Shown one piece after another: positions 1 through 5,511 of a stretch of DNA of 5,726 bases. Made by a program: the position numbers and the translations under genes. The DNA lies in the NCBI GenBank assembly GCA_900556615.1, contig USPP01000123.1, forward strand, positions 1 through 5,726, in the 5' to 3' direction. Every line of letters starts with the position of its first letter. Within the stretch, counting starts at the first letter, position 1. The notes beneath the pieces were generated by a model. It did not search any database, was not told the origin of the DNA, and saw only the letters and a program-made list of their open reading frames with translations. This DNA comes from an uncultured Eubacteriales bacterium. Its GTDB lineage: Bacteria > Bacillota > Clostridia > Oscillospirales > CAG-272.

Positions 1-99
1 ATTCCGCAGACAGCGTATCCATCTGTCAAGAATTTTTGTGACGAATGACGGAAAATAGGTCGAGCCGGATTTGAGCAGTGAATTTTTAGAGGTGCCCAT
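1..99 (-). CDS. Possible N-terminal part of an unidentified protein, cut by the window edge
   Basis: A minus-strand frame opens with ATG at 99-97 and stays open for 33 codons to the window edge. It starts MGTSKNSLLKSGSTYFPS and continues with a basic, tryptophan-containing stretch (ILDRWIRCLRN). An in-frame stop lies two codons upstream, so this ATG is the earliest start. It lies 72 bp behind the stop of the small gene at 172-453 on the same strand, so it could be the next gene under the cobalamin riboswitch. Against it: I see no Shine-Dalgarno sequence before the ATG, and 33 codons is too short for a firm coding call. A basic amphipathic start of this kind is seen in some envelope membrane proteins, but I do not recognise the family. 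Confidence 0.25.
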   Translation of the reverse strand, partial: MGTSKNSLLKSGSTYFPSFVTKILDRWIRCLRN

Positions 100-171
100 A
101 ATTTATAAAAAGTATTTGTGTCGCTGCTCCGTACCGCTGCGTCTGATATCTACAATTGTTTTTTTGTCCTG

Positions 172-453
172 CTATTCGGAAGACTTTTTCTTTTTTAAGG
201 CTTCAACGCGGCGGCGCTTTGCCCGTATCCGTTTTTCAATATTTCTTTGCGATCGACCGTCCTCTCTCCTGGGTTTAAGATTTGCTTCCTCAAGCGCTCT
301 CGGCCATGGTCCTAAATACGCTTTTATCGCGCAGATCTCCTCCGGCTGAAAATCGGAACGTTTTGGATAGCGGTTTTCTCCCCTTTCGGAGAGCTTTTTC
401 TGCATTTCACAAAGGAGAGCTATACATTGGCTCTTGTTGTATTTTCCGTCCGT
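172..453 (-). CDS. Small basic protein with a homing-endonuclease-associated repeat, apparent ACG start
   Basis: The 93-codon frame encodes a small, very basic protein. Residues about 5-24 form a predicted helix (YNKSQCIALLCEMQKKLSER). Residues about 28-61 match the homing-endonuclease-associated repeat type of helical DNA-binding module: YPKRSDF, then IKAYLGPWPRALEEANLKP with the characteristic LGxWxxALExAxL pattern. The C-terminal third is rich in Arg and Lys (RNIEKRIRAKRRR), consistent with nucleic-acid binding. No nuclease catalytic motif is visible. The natural start is ACG at 453-451, because GGAGGT lies 8 nt upstream, an in-frame TAA lies two codons before it, and the family-like sequence begins at once. 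The first ATG (405) would remove 16 residues of the first helix and has no ribosome site. The gene is the first one behind the cobalamin riboswitch, about 90 bp after its terminator. Its role is unknown. It could be a pseudogene by loss of ATG. Confidence 0.7.
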   Translation of the reverse strand, partial: TDGKYNKSQCIALLCEMQKKLSERGENRYPKRSDFQPEEICAIKAYLGPWPRALEEANLKPRREDGRSQRNIEKRIRAKRRRVEALKKKKSSE

Positions 454-461
454 AAAAAATT

Positions 462-467
462 ACCTCC
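462..467 (-). promoter_or_regulatory. Ribosome binding site that points to an ACG start
   Basis: On the minus strand the sequence reads GGAGGGAGGTA, with a full GGAGGT at 467-462. The spacing to ACG (453-451) is 8 nt, ideal for initiation there, and no ATG, GTG or TTG lies in frame at a suitable distance. This site decides the gene start and is the reason to suspect a single T-to-C change in a former ATG. Confidence 0.7.
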
Positions 468-542
468 CTCCAAAACCGAGCAAAGTAAAAACGCCCTTAT
501 TACCGATAAAGCAATAAAGACGCAGCGCTTTTGAAACCCGAC

Positions 543-597
543 AAAAAAGTGCAGTATCGACACTTTCCCCTCGGATAAGTAAAACGGCTGCACTTTT
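543..597 (-). terminator. Intrinsic terminator of the cobalamin riboswitch (expression platform)
   Basis: On the minus strand AAAAGTGCAG (597-588) pairs perfectly with CTGCACTTTT (554-545), and the descending arm runs directly into a tract of six T. The 33-nt interior can fold again (ACTTATCC pairing with GGAAAGT around GAGG), giving a long two-part stem. It lies about 35 nt behind the B12 aptamer and upstream of the first gene, as expected of a transcription-terminating expression platform. The arms also pair on the plus strand, but the T-tract suits minus-strand transcripts. Confidence 0.8.
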
Positions 598-629
598 CTT
601 TGCCCAAAAATGTTCCGGTCAGACCGGAT

Positions 630-757
630 GCCACACAGATACGGCAGGTATTCCGACTTATGAAGCAGCTTGCTTCAATTACGGTAATGGCGGTTGCGTC
701 GGAGTTACACCGGACTTCCCCCTGATCCGAAGACATCGCTCCGGAACCGTACTGCGA
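630..757 (-). promoter_or_regulatory. Cobalamin (B12) riboswitch aptamer
   Basis: Read on the minus strand, the conserved blocks of the cobalamin riboswitch appear in order: GGGGGAAGT (722-714), CCGGTGTAACTCCG (713-700), ACGCAACCGCCATTACCGTAATTG (about 699-676, the variant of the usual CCGCCACTG block), a perfect 7-bp hairpin TGAAGCA/TGCTTCA (677-661), and the B12 box AAGTCGGAATACCTGCCGT (659-641). An outer P1 stem can form between TACGG (751-747) and CCGTA (644-640). Bound adenosyl- or methylcobalamin normally lowers expression of the downstream gene, here by favouring the terminator at 543-597. The element starts close behind its own promoter and points toward the small gene at 172-453. Identification is firm from the B12 box and the order of blocks; the exact edges are approximate. 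Confidence 0.93.
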
Positions 758-775
758 TCATATTCAATTGGGTTT

Positions 776-804
776 ATTATAGTACAGCCATTTTGATTTG
801 TCAA
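776..804 (-). promoter_or_regulatory. Consensus sigma-A promoter of the cobalamin riboswitch transcript
   Basis: On the minus strand a perfect TTGACA (804-799) and a perfect TATAAT (781-776) are separated by exactly 17 bp. Transcription should start near 769, a few bases before the aptamer. A consensus core promoter implies that control lies in the riboswitch rather than in promoter strength. Confidence 0.93.
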
Positions 805-1055
805 GAGGTTTTACCGAGAAATATGCCGCAAAAAAACAGAACAAATCCCCTCTGAAAACGAGGGTAAGATGTTTCGTTTTTATAAGCACTCTGCTCTTCT
901 CAAAATATTGCGCTCCCTATCACCGTAAAAAAGTATGTATCTTTGTATCGATTTACGAAAAGACACTTTATCTCCGGTCAATATTTTTATCTCACGAAAC
1001 CGGATGGCTCGGGACGGGAGGTGAAATTAAGAACCGAGATAATCGGCAGGCAAAG
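805..1055. other. Gene-free stretch with no recognisable feature
   Basis: I find no supported gene, RNA or promoter here. A TTG-initiated plus-strand frame crosses the region but lacks a ribosome site, begins inside the -35 box of the opposite promoter and ends inside a repeat. A small stem CCCTC/GAGGG (near 848-865) lacks an adjacent T-tract on either strand. The stretch separates the divergent left and middle transcription units. Confidence 0.5.
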
Positions 1056-1233
1056 ATAAGGCTACACCGCAAATGCACGGCTAACGCCTATGCTGCGCAT
1101 TTGCTTGCCTCTACTCCGTCATACTTCACAAATTTCGTCGGCAGAGAAGCCGCTCTTGCCTCCTCAATTCGTATTGTCTGAAGAAAAATCCGACGGCTCT
1201 CTGTATAACAATCATTGTGCGGTATTGCCTTAA
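1056..1233 (-). repeat. MITE-like repeat, copy C (inverted relative to the other two)
   Basis: This 178-bp element is bounded by ATAAGGCTACACCG (1056-1069) and CGGTATTGCCTTAA (1220-1233), a degenerate and an intact copy of the same 14-bp terminal inverted repeat. Its reverse complement aligns along its whole length with the repeats at 3760-3936 and 5512-5674. The best block is 1125-1187, around ATTTCGTCGGCAGAGAAGCC and TGTCTGAAGAAAAAT. It is the most diverged copy judging from its left end. It lies in the gap between the riboswitch promoter and the superoxide dismutase leader. Confidence 0.8.
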
Positions 1234-1311
1234 TATTATTTTTGCTTTATATTCAAAGCCGGAACGGAATTGTTCGGACTAACATAACCAAGCGATTAAG
1301 ATCATCTCTGT

Positions 1312-1341
1312 TTGACAAAAAGAAGAATAACTGCATATCCT
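1312..1341 (+). promoter_or_regulatory. Possible promoter for the superoxide dismutase gene
   Basis: A perfect TTGACA (1312-1317) is followed after 18 bp by TATCCT (1336-1341), a weak -10 match. It would give a leader of about 180 nt before the ATG at 1530. No better candidate is seen nearer the gene: the TATATC at 1493-1498 has no -35 box at a proper distance. Tentative. Confidence 0.35.
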
Positions 1342-1509
1342 GATAGAAAATAACCGATTGTAAAGATCAACGATTTATAATAAAATCCGCTTTTTCGACG
1401 ACTTTGCTGCCGAAATAACAGTTTTTAGGCGAGCAAAGCAAGTCCCCGCGCAGCGCGGTTCCGGGTTGTAAAACGCAATTTTACAATTTGGCTATATCCC
1501 GATAGAAAA
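1335..1509 (+). repeat. 16-bp direct repeats enclosing 143 bp of the sod leader
   Basis: ATATCCTGATAGAAAA (1335-1350) recurs as ATATCCCGATAGAAAA (1494-1509) with one mismatch. The enclosed 143 bp contain a GC-rich palindrome and an AT-rich inverted repeat. The second copy lies just before the ribosome site of the superoxide dismutase gene. The pair could be a local duplication, footprints of an insertion, or paired regulator sites; the sequence alone does not decide. Confidence 0.55.
1446..1486 (+). promoter_or_regulatory. Two adjacent inverted repeats in the sod leader, candidate operator
   Basis: CCGCGC-A-GCGCGG (1446-1458) is followed by TTGTAAAA (1466-1473) and its exact reverse complement TTTTACAA (1479-1486), separated by 5 bp. 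The second has the form of a dimeric repressor site 44 bp before the start codon. It resembles redox-regulator (Rex-type) sites in its TTGT...ACAA ends, but the spacing is wider than the usual 18-bp site, so the regulator cannot be named. Confidence 0.4.
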
Positions 1510-1529
1510 CGATAGGAGTGATCATTTTT

Positions 1530-2168
1530 ATGGAAGCAAACGTCTATTATCCTTTTATTAATCTTCCGCTGCCCTATGACTATGACGCGCTTGAACCGTA
1601 TATAGATACGAAAACCATGCAGCTTCATCACGACAGACATCTTCAGACATACATAGATAATCTGAACGCCGTTCTTAAAGAAAATCCGCAACTGCAAAAA
1701 TTCTCACTTGAACAGCTGATACGGGGAGCGCACAGACTCCCGCGGGAGCTTCAGACACAGGTGAGAAACAATGCGGGAGGCGTGTATAACCATCGCTTCT
1801 TTTTTGAGAATATGACGCCTTCTTCCCAGGAGCCGTCGGGAGAGTTTGCCAATACTATTGAGAAAACCTTCGGCGGCTATGAAACTTTTGAAAAAAAATT
1901 TACCGAGGCTGCCCTTTCGGTTTTCGGATCCGGGTATGCATGGTTGGTAAGCGACAGGGGCAAGCTTCGGATTGTAACTTCCCCGAATCAGAACACTCCG
2001 CTTGAGAAAGGTTTGTGCCCGATACTCAATCTCGATGTTTGGGAGCATGCTTACTATCTGAAGCATTATAACAGGAGAGCCGATTATATTTCCGATTGGT
2101 TTCATGCTGTAAACTGGGATATGGCAGAAGACAACTACCGAAAATGCATGGAAAAGAGAAGATACTGA
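1530..2168 (+). CDS. sodA: Superoxide dismutase, Mn-type of the Fe/Mn family
   Basis: This 212-residue cytoplasmic enzyme converts superoxide to oxygen and hydrogen peroxide. The four metal ligands are present: His33 (LHHDRHLQTY), His88 (YNHRFFF), Asp169 and His173 (DVWEHAYY). The gateway residues His37 and Tyr41 are also there. The outer-sphere position before the second ligand is Gly (NNAGGVYNH), while a Gln is present in SPNQNTPLE (Gln154). This is the Mn-type arrangement, since Fe-type enzymes carry the Gln before the second His. Metal choice may still be mixed. There is no signal peptide. The start is ATG 1530: AGGAG (1514-1518) lies 11 nt upstream, and a GTG at 1518 overlaps that ribosome site and is unlikely. 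It seems to be a single gene, followed by a separate promoter at 2244-2272. For an anaerobe it is a defence against air exposure. Confidence 0.95.
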   Translation: MEANVYYPFINLPLPYDYDALEPYIDTKTMQLHHDRHLQTYIDNLNAVLKENPQLQKFSLEQLIRGAHRLPRELQTQVRNNAGGVYNHRFFFENMTPSSQEPSGEFANTIEKTFGGYETFEKKFTEAALSVFGSGYAWLVSDRGKLRIVTSPNQNTPLEKGLCPILNLDVWEHAYYLKHYNRRADYISDWFHAVNWDMAEDNYRKCMEKRRY

Positions 2169-2243
2169 GCAATCCCAGCCAAATATCAGTCTGCCTTTAT
2201 CGAGAAAAATATCAGAAAAAAGGATATTGCTTCGCATTAATTA

Positions 2244-2272
2244 TTGAAAACTGTGCGCCGTTCTGTTATAAT
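2244..2272 (+). promoter_or_regulatory. Sigma-A promoter of the alkyltransferase-acetyltransferase unit
   Basis: TTGAAA (2244-2249) and a perfect TATAAT (2267-2272) are separated by exactly 17 bp. Transcription should start near 2279, giving a leader of about 40 nt before the ATG at 2319. Confidence 0.9.
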
Positions 2273-2293
2273 AGTTACAGAAACGGCGCACAG
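2251..2293 (+). promoter_or_regulatory. Long inverted repeat around the -10 box, probable operator
   Basis: CTGTGCGCCGTTCTGT (2251-2266) and ACAGAAACGGCGCACAG (2277-2293) are reverse complements over 16 positions with a single one-base gap. The 10 bp between them contain the TATAAT box. The expected transcription start falls in the right arm, so the mRNA could not form the full hairpin. The symmetry is therefore more likely a protein binding site in DNA, where a dimeric repressor would block RNA polymerase. The regulator is not identified. Confidence 0.65.
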
Positions 2294-2318
2294 GCTGTTC
2301 AAAAGAGAGGATTTCATT

Positions 2319-2849
2319 ATGCTTTATTCTACGAAATATTTCTCCCCTGTCGGAACTATTATTCTCGCAGGTGATCGGGACAGCATCAAAGGGCTTTGGA
2401 TAGAGGGACAAAAATATTTCTGTGAAGGAGCTGCCGGAAATATGGAAGAAAAAGACGATATTCCTGTTCTTTTGACCGGAAAGGAATGGCTTGATGAATA
2501 TTTTGCAGGAAAAAGGCCTGAAATAAGCCGGCTTCCGCTTTCTCCGGAGGGGAGCGATTTCCGCCTTGCGGTTTGGAGGCTTCTTACGCAGATCCCCTAC
2601 GGAGAGGTAACAACTTACGGAGAAATCGCAAAAAAAATTTCATTTCTTTCGAAAATGCGAAACACCTCTGCGCGTGCGGTGGGAGGCGCGGTAGGTCACA
2701 ATCCTGTTTCGATTATAATTCCCTGCCATCGCGTTATAGGTGCGGGAGGGAATCTAACCGGATATGCGGGAGGTATTGATATAAAAATCAAGCTTCTCAG
2801 GCATGAAGGCGTCGATATGTCGGGAATGTATTACGAAAAGAAGCAGTAA
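2319..2849 (+). CDS. ogt: Methylated-DNA--[protein]-cysteine S-methyltransferase
   Basis: A 176-residue DNA-repair protein that removes alkyl groups from O6-alkylguanine (and O4-alkylthymine) onto its own cysteine and is consumed in the process. Residues 1-75 form the variable N-terminal domain (YFSPVGTIILAG, WLDEYFAGKRP). The C-terminal domain from about 79 carries FRLAVWRLLTQIPYGEVTTYGEIA, the Arg-finger helix ARAVGGAVGHNP with Arg119, and the catalytic IIIPCHRVIG with acceptor Cys136, followed by LTGYAGGIDIK. A short extra segment (KKISFLSKMRN) precedes the finger helix, as in a number of Clostridia homologues. ATG 2319 is chosen because AGAGAGG lies 8 nt upstream; the frame extends back to a TTG at 2244, but this is the -35 box. 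It is transcribed from the 2244-2272 promoter, probably with the acetyltransferase 21 bp downstream. No Ada-type regulatory domain is present. Confidence 0.96.
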   Translation: MLYSTKYFSPVGTIILAGDRDSIKGLWIEGQKYFCEGAAGNMEEKDDIPVLLTGKEWLDEYFAGKRPEISRLPLSPEGSDFRLAVWRLLTQIPYGEVTTYGEIAKKISFLSKMRNTSARAVGGAVGHNPVSIIIPCHRVIGAGGNLTGYAGGIDIKIKLLRHEGVDMSGMYYEKKQ

Positions 2850-2870
2850 GCGAAAAGGACAGGCGGTAAA

Positions 2871-3668
2871 ATGACAAACACTGACATACTCCGTATCGCG
2901 GCGGAACAATCGGCGCTTGACAGCGGATGCCGAGCAGAGGATTTTTTCGTCAGCGAAAATAAGGTCGTTATCTCACGCAAAAACGAAGGCGCAAGAAGCT
3001 ATTTACCGCTTCCGTTTATTTGCGATCTCTGTTCCTACGGCAACAATATCGTGGCTTCGGTATCAGAGGCGCTTGCGGAGGACGTCGGACAATATATCAA
3101 TTCCTATCCTGTTTATCATTGCTTTGAAACACCGAACATGCAAGTACTTTCGCAGATACTGAAAAAACACGGAGCAGGTATATGCTTTCAAGCAGAGTAT
3201 TTTCTTCCGGATATAACGATTTGCCGAAAACCCGAATGCCCGTATAGTCTCAAACTGCTTTATCCGGAGAGCTTTTCGGAAATGTATCTGCCGGAGTGGA
3301 AAAACGCGCTTTGCGAAGAGCGTAAGCAGCTTGACAAAATAGCGGTTGGAGCTTATGACGGAGAACGGCTTGTCGGGCTTGCCGGAGGCTCCGCGGATTG
3401 TGAAAGCATGTGGCAGATCGGGGTTGATGTACTTCCGGAATACCGGCGGAGAGGTATAGCTACCGCTATTACATCAAGACTTTCCGATGAAATCCTGAAC
3501 GCGGGAAAGATTCCGTTTCACTGCTGTGCATGGTCAAACATTGCTTCAGCAAGAAACGCGATCAGTGCCGGCTTCCGTCCCTCATGGGTACAAATTACCG
3601 CAAGACCACTTGAAGAAATCAATAAAATCAACGGCAAAATGTCATTCCGAAACGAAGAAACGTTATGA
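2871..3668 (+). CDS. GNAT family N-acetyltransferase
   Basis: A 265-residue protein with the acetyl-CoA-binding GNAT fold in its C-terminal half. Motif A is IGVDVLPEYRRRGIATAI (183-200), with RRRGIA as the pyrophosphate-binding loop. The following WSNIASARNAISAGFRPSW (221-239) is the typical motif B region, in which the Asn and Ala-Arg residues help to position acetyl-CoA. The N-terminal half (MTNTDILRIAAEQSALDSGC, SYGNNIVASV, YHCFETPNM, AEYFLPD) is characteristic of a widespread but uncharacterised Clostridia GNAT family of about this length, so the gene appears complete. The acceptor substrate is unknown. It starts 21 bp after the alkyltransferase stop with only a weak ribosome site (AGGCGG, close to the ATG), suggesting the two are co-transcribed. 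There is no known functional link to DNA alkylation repair. No strong terminator follows. Confidence 0.88.
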   Translation: MTNTDILRIAAEQSALDSGCRAEDFFVSENKVVISRKNEGARSYLPLPFICDLCSYGNNIVASVSEALAEDVGQYINSYPVYHCFETPNMQVLSQILKKHGAGICFQAEYFLPDITICRKPECPYSLKLLYPESFSEMYLPEWKNALCEERKQLDKIAVGAYDGERLVGLAGGSADCESMWQIGVDVLPEYRRRGIATAITSRLSDEILNAGKIPFHCCAWSNIASARNAISAGFRPSWVQITARPLEEINKINGKMSFRNEETL

Positions 3669-3759
3669 TACAAAAATTGGTAAAAGCGCCGAGCTTCACG
3701 CTTACCGACAGAATGGAAATTCGATTTCCCTTTCGATTTTATAGGACGGAAAACCGTAC

Positions 3760-3936
3760 TTAAGGCAATGCCGTCGGGTTCTGACGGTATAGATGCGCAG
3801 TCCTATTTTTCGTCAGACGACGCCAATTGAGAAGGCAAGAATGACTCCTCTGCCGATGAAATTGGTGAAGTACGACAGAAAATTGCCTCGCAGGCACTCA
3901 TCAAGGCGCAAGCCGTGAGCCCCGGTATTGCCTTAA
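3760..3936 (+). repeat. MITE-like repeat, copy A (best-preserved termini)
   Basis: This 177-bp element fills most of the gap between the acetyltransferase gene and metF. It is bounded by TTAAGGCAATGCCG (3760-3773) and CGGTATTGCCTTAA (3923-3936), a 14-bp terminal inverted repeat with one mismatch. A 23-bp block (3797-3819, centred on CCTATTTTTCGTCAG) is identical to 5533-5555 in copy B, and the rest aligns with few gaps. Both ends show TTAA, but a target duplication cannot be separated from the repeat itself. It encodes no transposase. A minus-strand frame crossing it is judged spurious. Confidence 0.85.
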
Positions 3937-4033
3937 ATTTGCAGCGCTCCGGCGCTGAAAACAAAAAAAGAACACAATAAACTATACAAATCCTCCGTCT
4001 GCTATTACTCACAAAAATAAAGGAAGCATAAAT

Positions 4034-4894
4034 ATGAAGATTCTTGAAATCATAAACGGAACCAAGCCCAGCCTTTCTTTTGAAGTATTTCCTCCCAAAA
4101 CCGACGATAAATTTGAAAGCGTACTTTCCGCTGCTGGGGAGATCGCAAAGCTCCGACCGAGTTATATGAGCGTTACCTACGGCGCGGGGGGAGGAACTTC
4201 GGAATATACCGCCGCAATATGCAGATCGCTCAATAAAAGCGGCGTAACCCCGCTCGCACATCTCACCTGCGTGTCGTCGGACAAAAGCAGAATACAGAAC
4301 GAGCTTGAAAAACTAAGGTCTGAGGGCGTTGAAAATATTTTGGCTCTGCGCGGAGATATACCGGAAGGCTATGATAAAAGCGCAGTACACTATCATCACG
4401 CCAGCGAGCTTATAAAGGAAATAACAGAATTCGGCGGCTTCTGCATTGGGGGAGCCTGTTATCCGGAGGGACACCCGGACAGCCTAAACGGCGCAGACGA
4501 TATCAGAGGACTTAAGCTCAAAGTAGAAAGCGGCTGCGAGTTTCTGACAACGCAGATGTTTTTTGATAACAATATTTTATATAATTTTTTATACCGTCTT
4601 TACAAGGCAGGAATCTCCGTTCCGGTAGTGGCAGGCATTATGCCGGTAACAAACGCCGGTCAGATCAAACGTTTGTGTTCCATTTCTTCCGCCGCGCTGC
4701 CGCAGCGCTTTATTCGCATTGTCGACCGATACGGCGACAATCCGGCAGCGATGAAGCAGGCGGGCATTGCCTTTGCCACCGAGCAAATTATAGATTTGTA
4801 CGCCAACGGAGTGAACGCGGTTCATGTTTATTCTATGAATAAGCCCGACGTGGCAAAAGCAATAACGGACAATCTTTCGGAGATCATCCGGTGA
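4034..4894 (+). CDS. metF: 5,10-methylenetetrahydrofolate reductase
   Basis: A 286-residue flavoprotein that reduces 5,10-methylene-tetrahydrofolate to 5-methyl-tetrahydrofolate, the methyl donor for methionine synthesis (and, in some anaerobes, part of the methyl branch of acetyl-CoA metabolism). The single domain is a TIM barrel of normal length. It shows the catalytic Glu17 in SFEVFPPK, SVTYGAGG (46-53), AHLTCVSS (75-82), the FAD-contacting LRGDIP with Asp108, CYPEGHPD (142-149), and TTQMFFD (172-178) with substrate-binding Gln174. The final NGVNAVHVYSMNKPD is the usual end of the barrel. ATG 4034 has AGGAAG 7 nt upstream. No clear promoter is seen between the repeat at 3760-3936 and the start. 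The stop overlaps the next gene by 4 bp (GTGA), so the two are translationally coupled. Confidence 0.97.
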   Translation: MKILEIINGTKPSLSFEVFPPKTDDKFESVLSAAGEIAKLRPSYMSVTYGAGGGTSEYTAAICRSLNKSGVTPLAHLTCVSSDKSRIQNELEKLRSEGVENILALRGDIPEGYDKSAVHYHHASELIKEITEFGGFCIGGACYPEGHPDSLNGADDIRGLKLKVESGCEFLTTQMFFDNNILYNFLYRLYKAGISVPVVAGIMPVTNAGQIKRLCSISSAALPQRFIRIVDRYGDNPAAMKQAGIAFATEQIIDLYANGVNAVHVYSMNKPDVAKAITDNLSEIIR

Positions 4895-5484
4895 GCAGCG
4901 GGGAGTCCTTTTATGCGGAAATTCCGGAAAAGAGACTGGTTCTCAGCGTAGAAGAGCTTTCGGCAAGACTCGGTATTAGGGGAGAATACCCAAACGATTT
5001 GATTTCGGAATGTGAAAGAAAGCTGAGAAAAGTTTTGGAATGCCGTTACGCCGCAGTGCGTATTCCTGTCTTCTATCCCGGCAAGGATAAAATCGATTTA
5101 GGATTCGGTGCTTTTTTCAGTCATTCGCTTTATAAAAACCTTTCCCGATGCGACGAGGCGTTTATATTCGCCGTTACACTCGGTTACGGTGCTGACAGAC
5201 TGCTCGGCAGACTTTCGGCGGTTTCCGCGGCAGAATATTTTATAACCGATGCCCTGGCATCTGCTTTTGCCGAGGCAGCAAGCGAATATACCGATAAGGA
5301 AATAAAGGGCGCACTAAAATGCAGACCGCGATTCAGTCCGGGATACGGAGATTTTCCGCTTTCCCTTCAGACGCAGCTTCTGTCGGCAGTAAATGCCGGC
5401 AAGCTATTAAATATCGTTCTTTCCAAATCACTGCTTATGTCACCCTCTAAATCCGTCACGGCGATTATGGGAATATGCAATTGA
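4891..5484 (+). CDS. Stand-alone vitamin B12-dependent methionine synthase activation domain protein
   Basis: A 197-residue protein corresponding to the C-terminal S-adenosylmethionine-binding activation domain of MetH, which remethylates cobalamin that has been oxidised to the inactive cob(II) state. In many Firmicutes and in Thermotoga this domain is a separate protein, and MetH lacks it. Diagnostic segments are FAVTLGYGADRLLGRLSA (93-110), ITDALASAFAEAASEYTDKE (118-137), the AdoMet-binding RPRFSPGYGDFPLSLQ (145-160) and LLMSPSKSVTAIMGI (181-195). The start is GTG 4891, overlapping the metF stop as GTGA, with GGAG 8 nt upstream inside metF. The tight coupling to metF supports a role in the B12-dependent methionine cycle. 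It needs a MetH partner, which is not encoded in the 242 bp that follow. The reading frame ends 27 bp before a repeat and no terminator is seen. Confidence 0.92.
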   Translation: MSSGESFYAEIPEKRLVLSVEELSARLGIRGEYPNDLISECERKLRKVLECRYAAVRIPVFYPGKDKIDLGFGAFFSHSLYKNLSRCDEAFIFAVTLGYGADRLLGRLSAVSAAEYFITDALASAFAEAASEYTDKEIKGALKCRPRFSPGYGDFPLSLQTQLLSAVNAGKLLNIVLSKSLLMSPSKSVTAIMGICN

Positions 5485-5511
5485 AAACAGCCGATTGTAA
5501 AAGCAGAAGAT

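Noticed and set aside
71..349. Plus-strand open frame of 92 codons
   Set aside because: It is the antisense shadow of the homing-endonuclease-associated-repeat gene, with no ribosome site.
500..736. Minus-strand open frame of 78 codons
   Set aside because: It coincides with the riboswitch aptamer and terminator, whose conserved RNA blocks explain the sequence.
798..1181. Plus-strand open frame of 127 codons
   Set aside because: TTG start inside the -35 box of the opposite promoter, no ribosome site, low-complexity composition, and its end lies in repeat copy C.
1259..1277. CCGGAAC ... GTTCGG, reminiscent of a Gram-positive LexA box
   Set aside because: The GAAC and GTTC half-sites are 6 bp apart instead of 4, and no SOS gene follows.
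1704..2237. Minus-strand open frame of 177 codons
   Set aside because: Antisense to the superoxide dismutase gene, which has all metal ligands; a chance open frame.
3715..3729. Hairpin GGAAAT-TCG-ATTTCC behind the acetyltransferase gene as a terminator
   Set aside because: Short AU-rich stem, and the T-rich stretch that follows is interrupted; too weak to call.
3942..3957. Hairpin CAGCGC-TCCG-GCGCTG upstream of metF as a terminator
   Set aside because: A-rich sequence follows on the plus strand and no T-tract follows on the minus strand, so it does not fit an intrinsic terminator in either direction.
3803..4261. Minus-strand open frame of 152 codons
   Set aside because: It is antisense to the start of metF and its C-terminal part is repeat copy A; no ribosome site. 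Recorded as a repeat-derived artefact.
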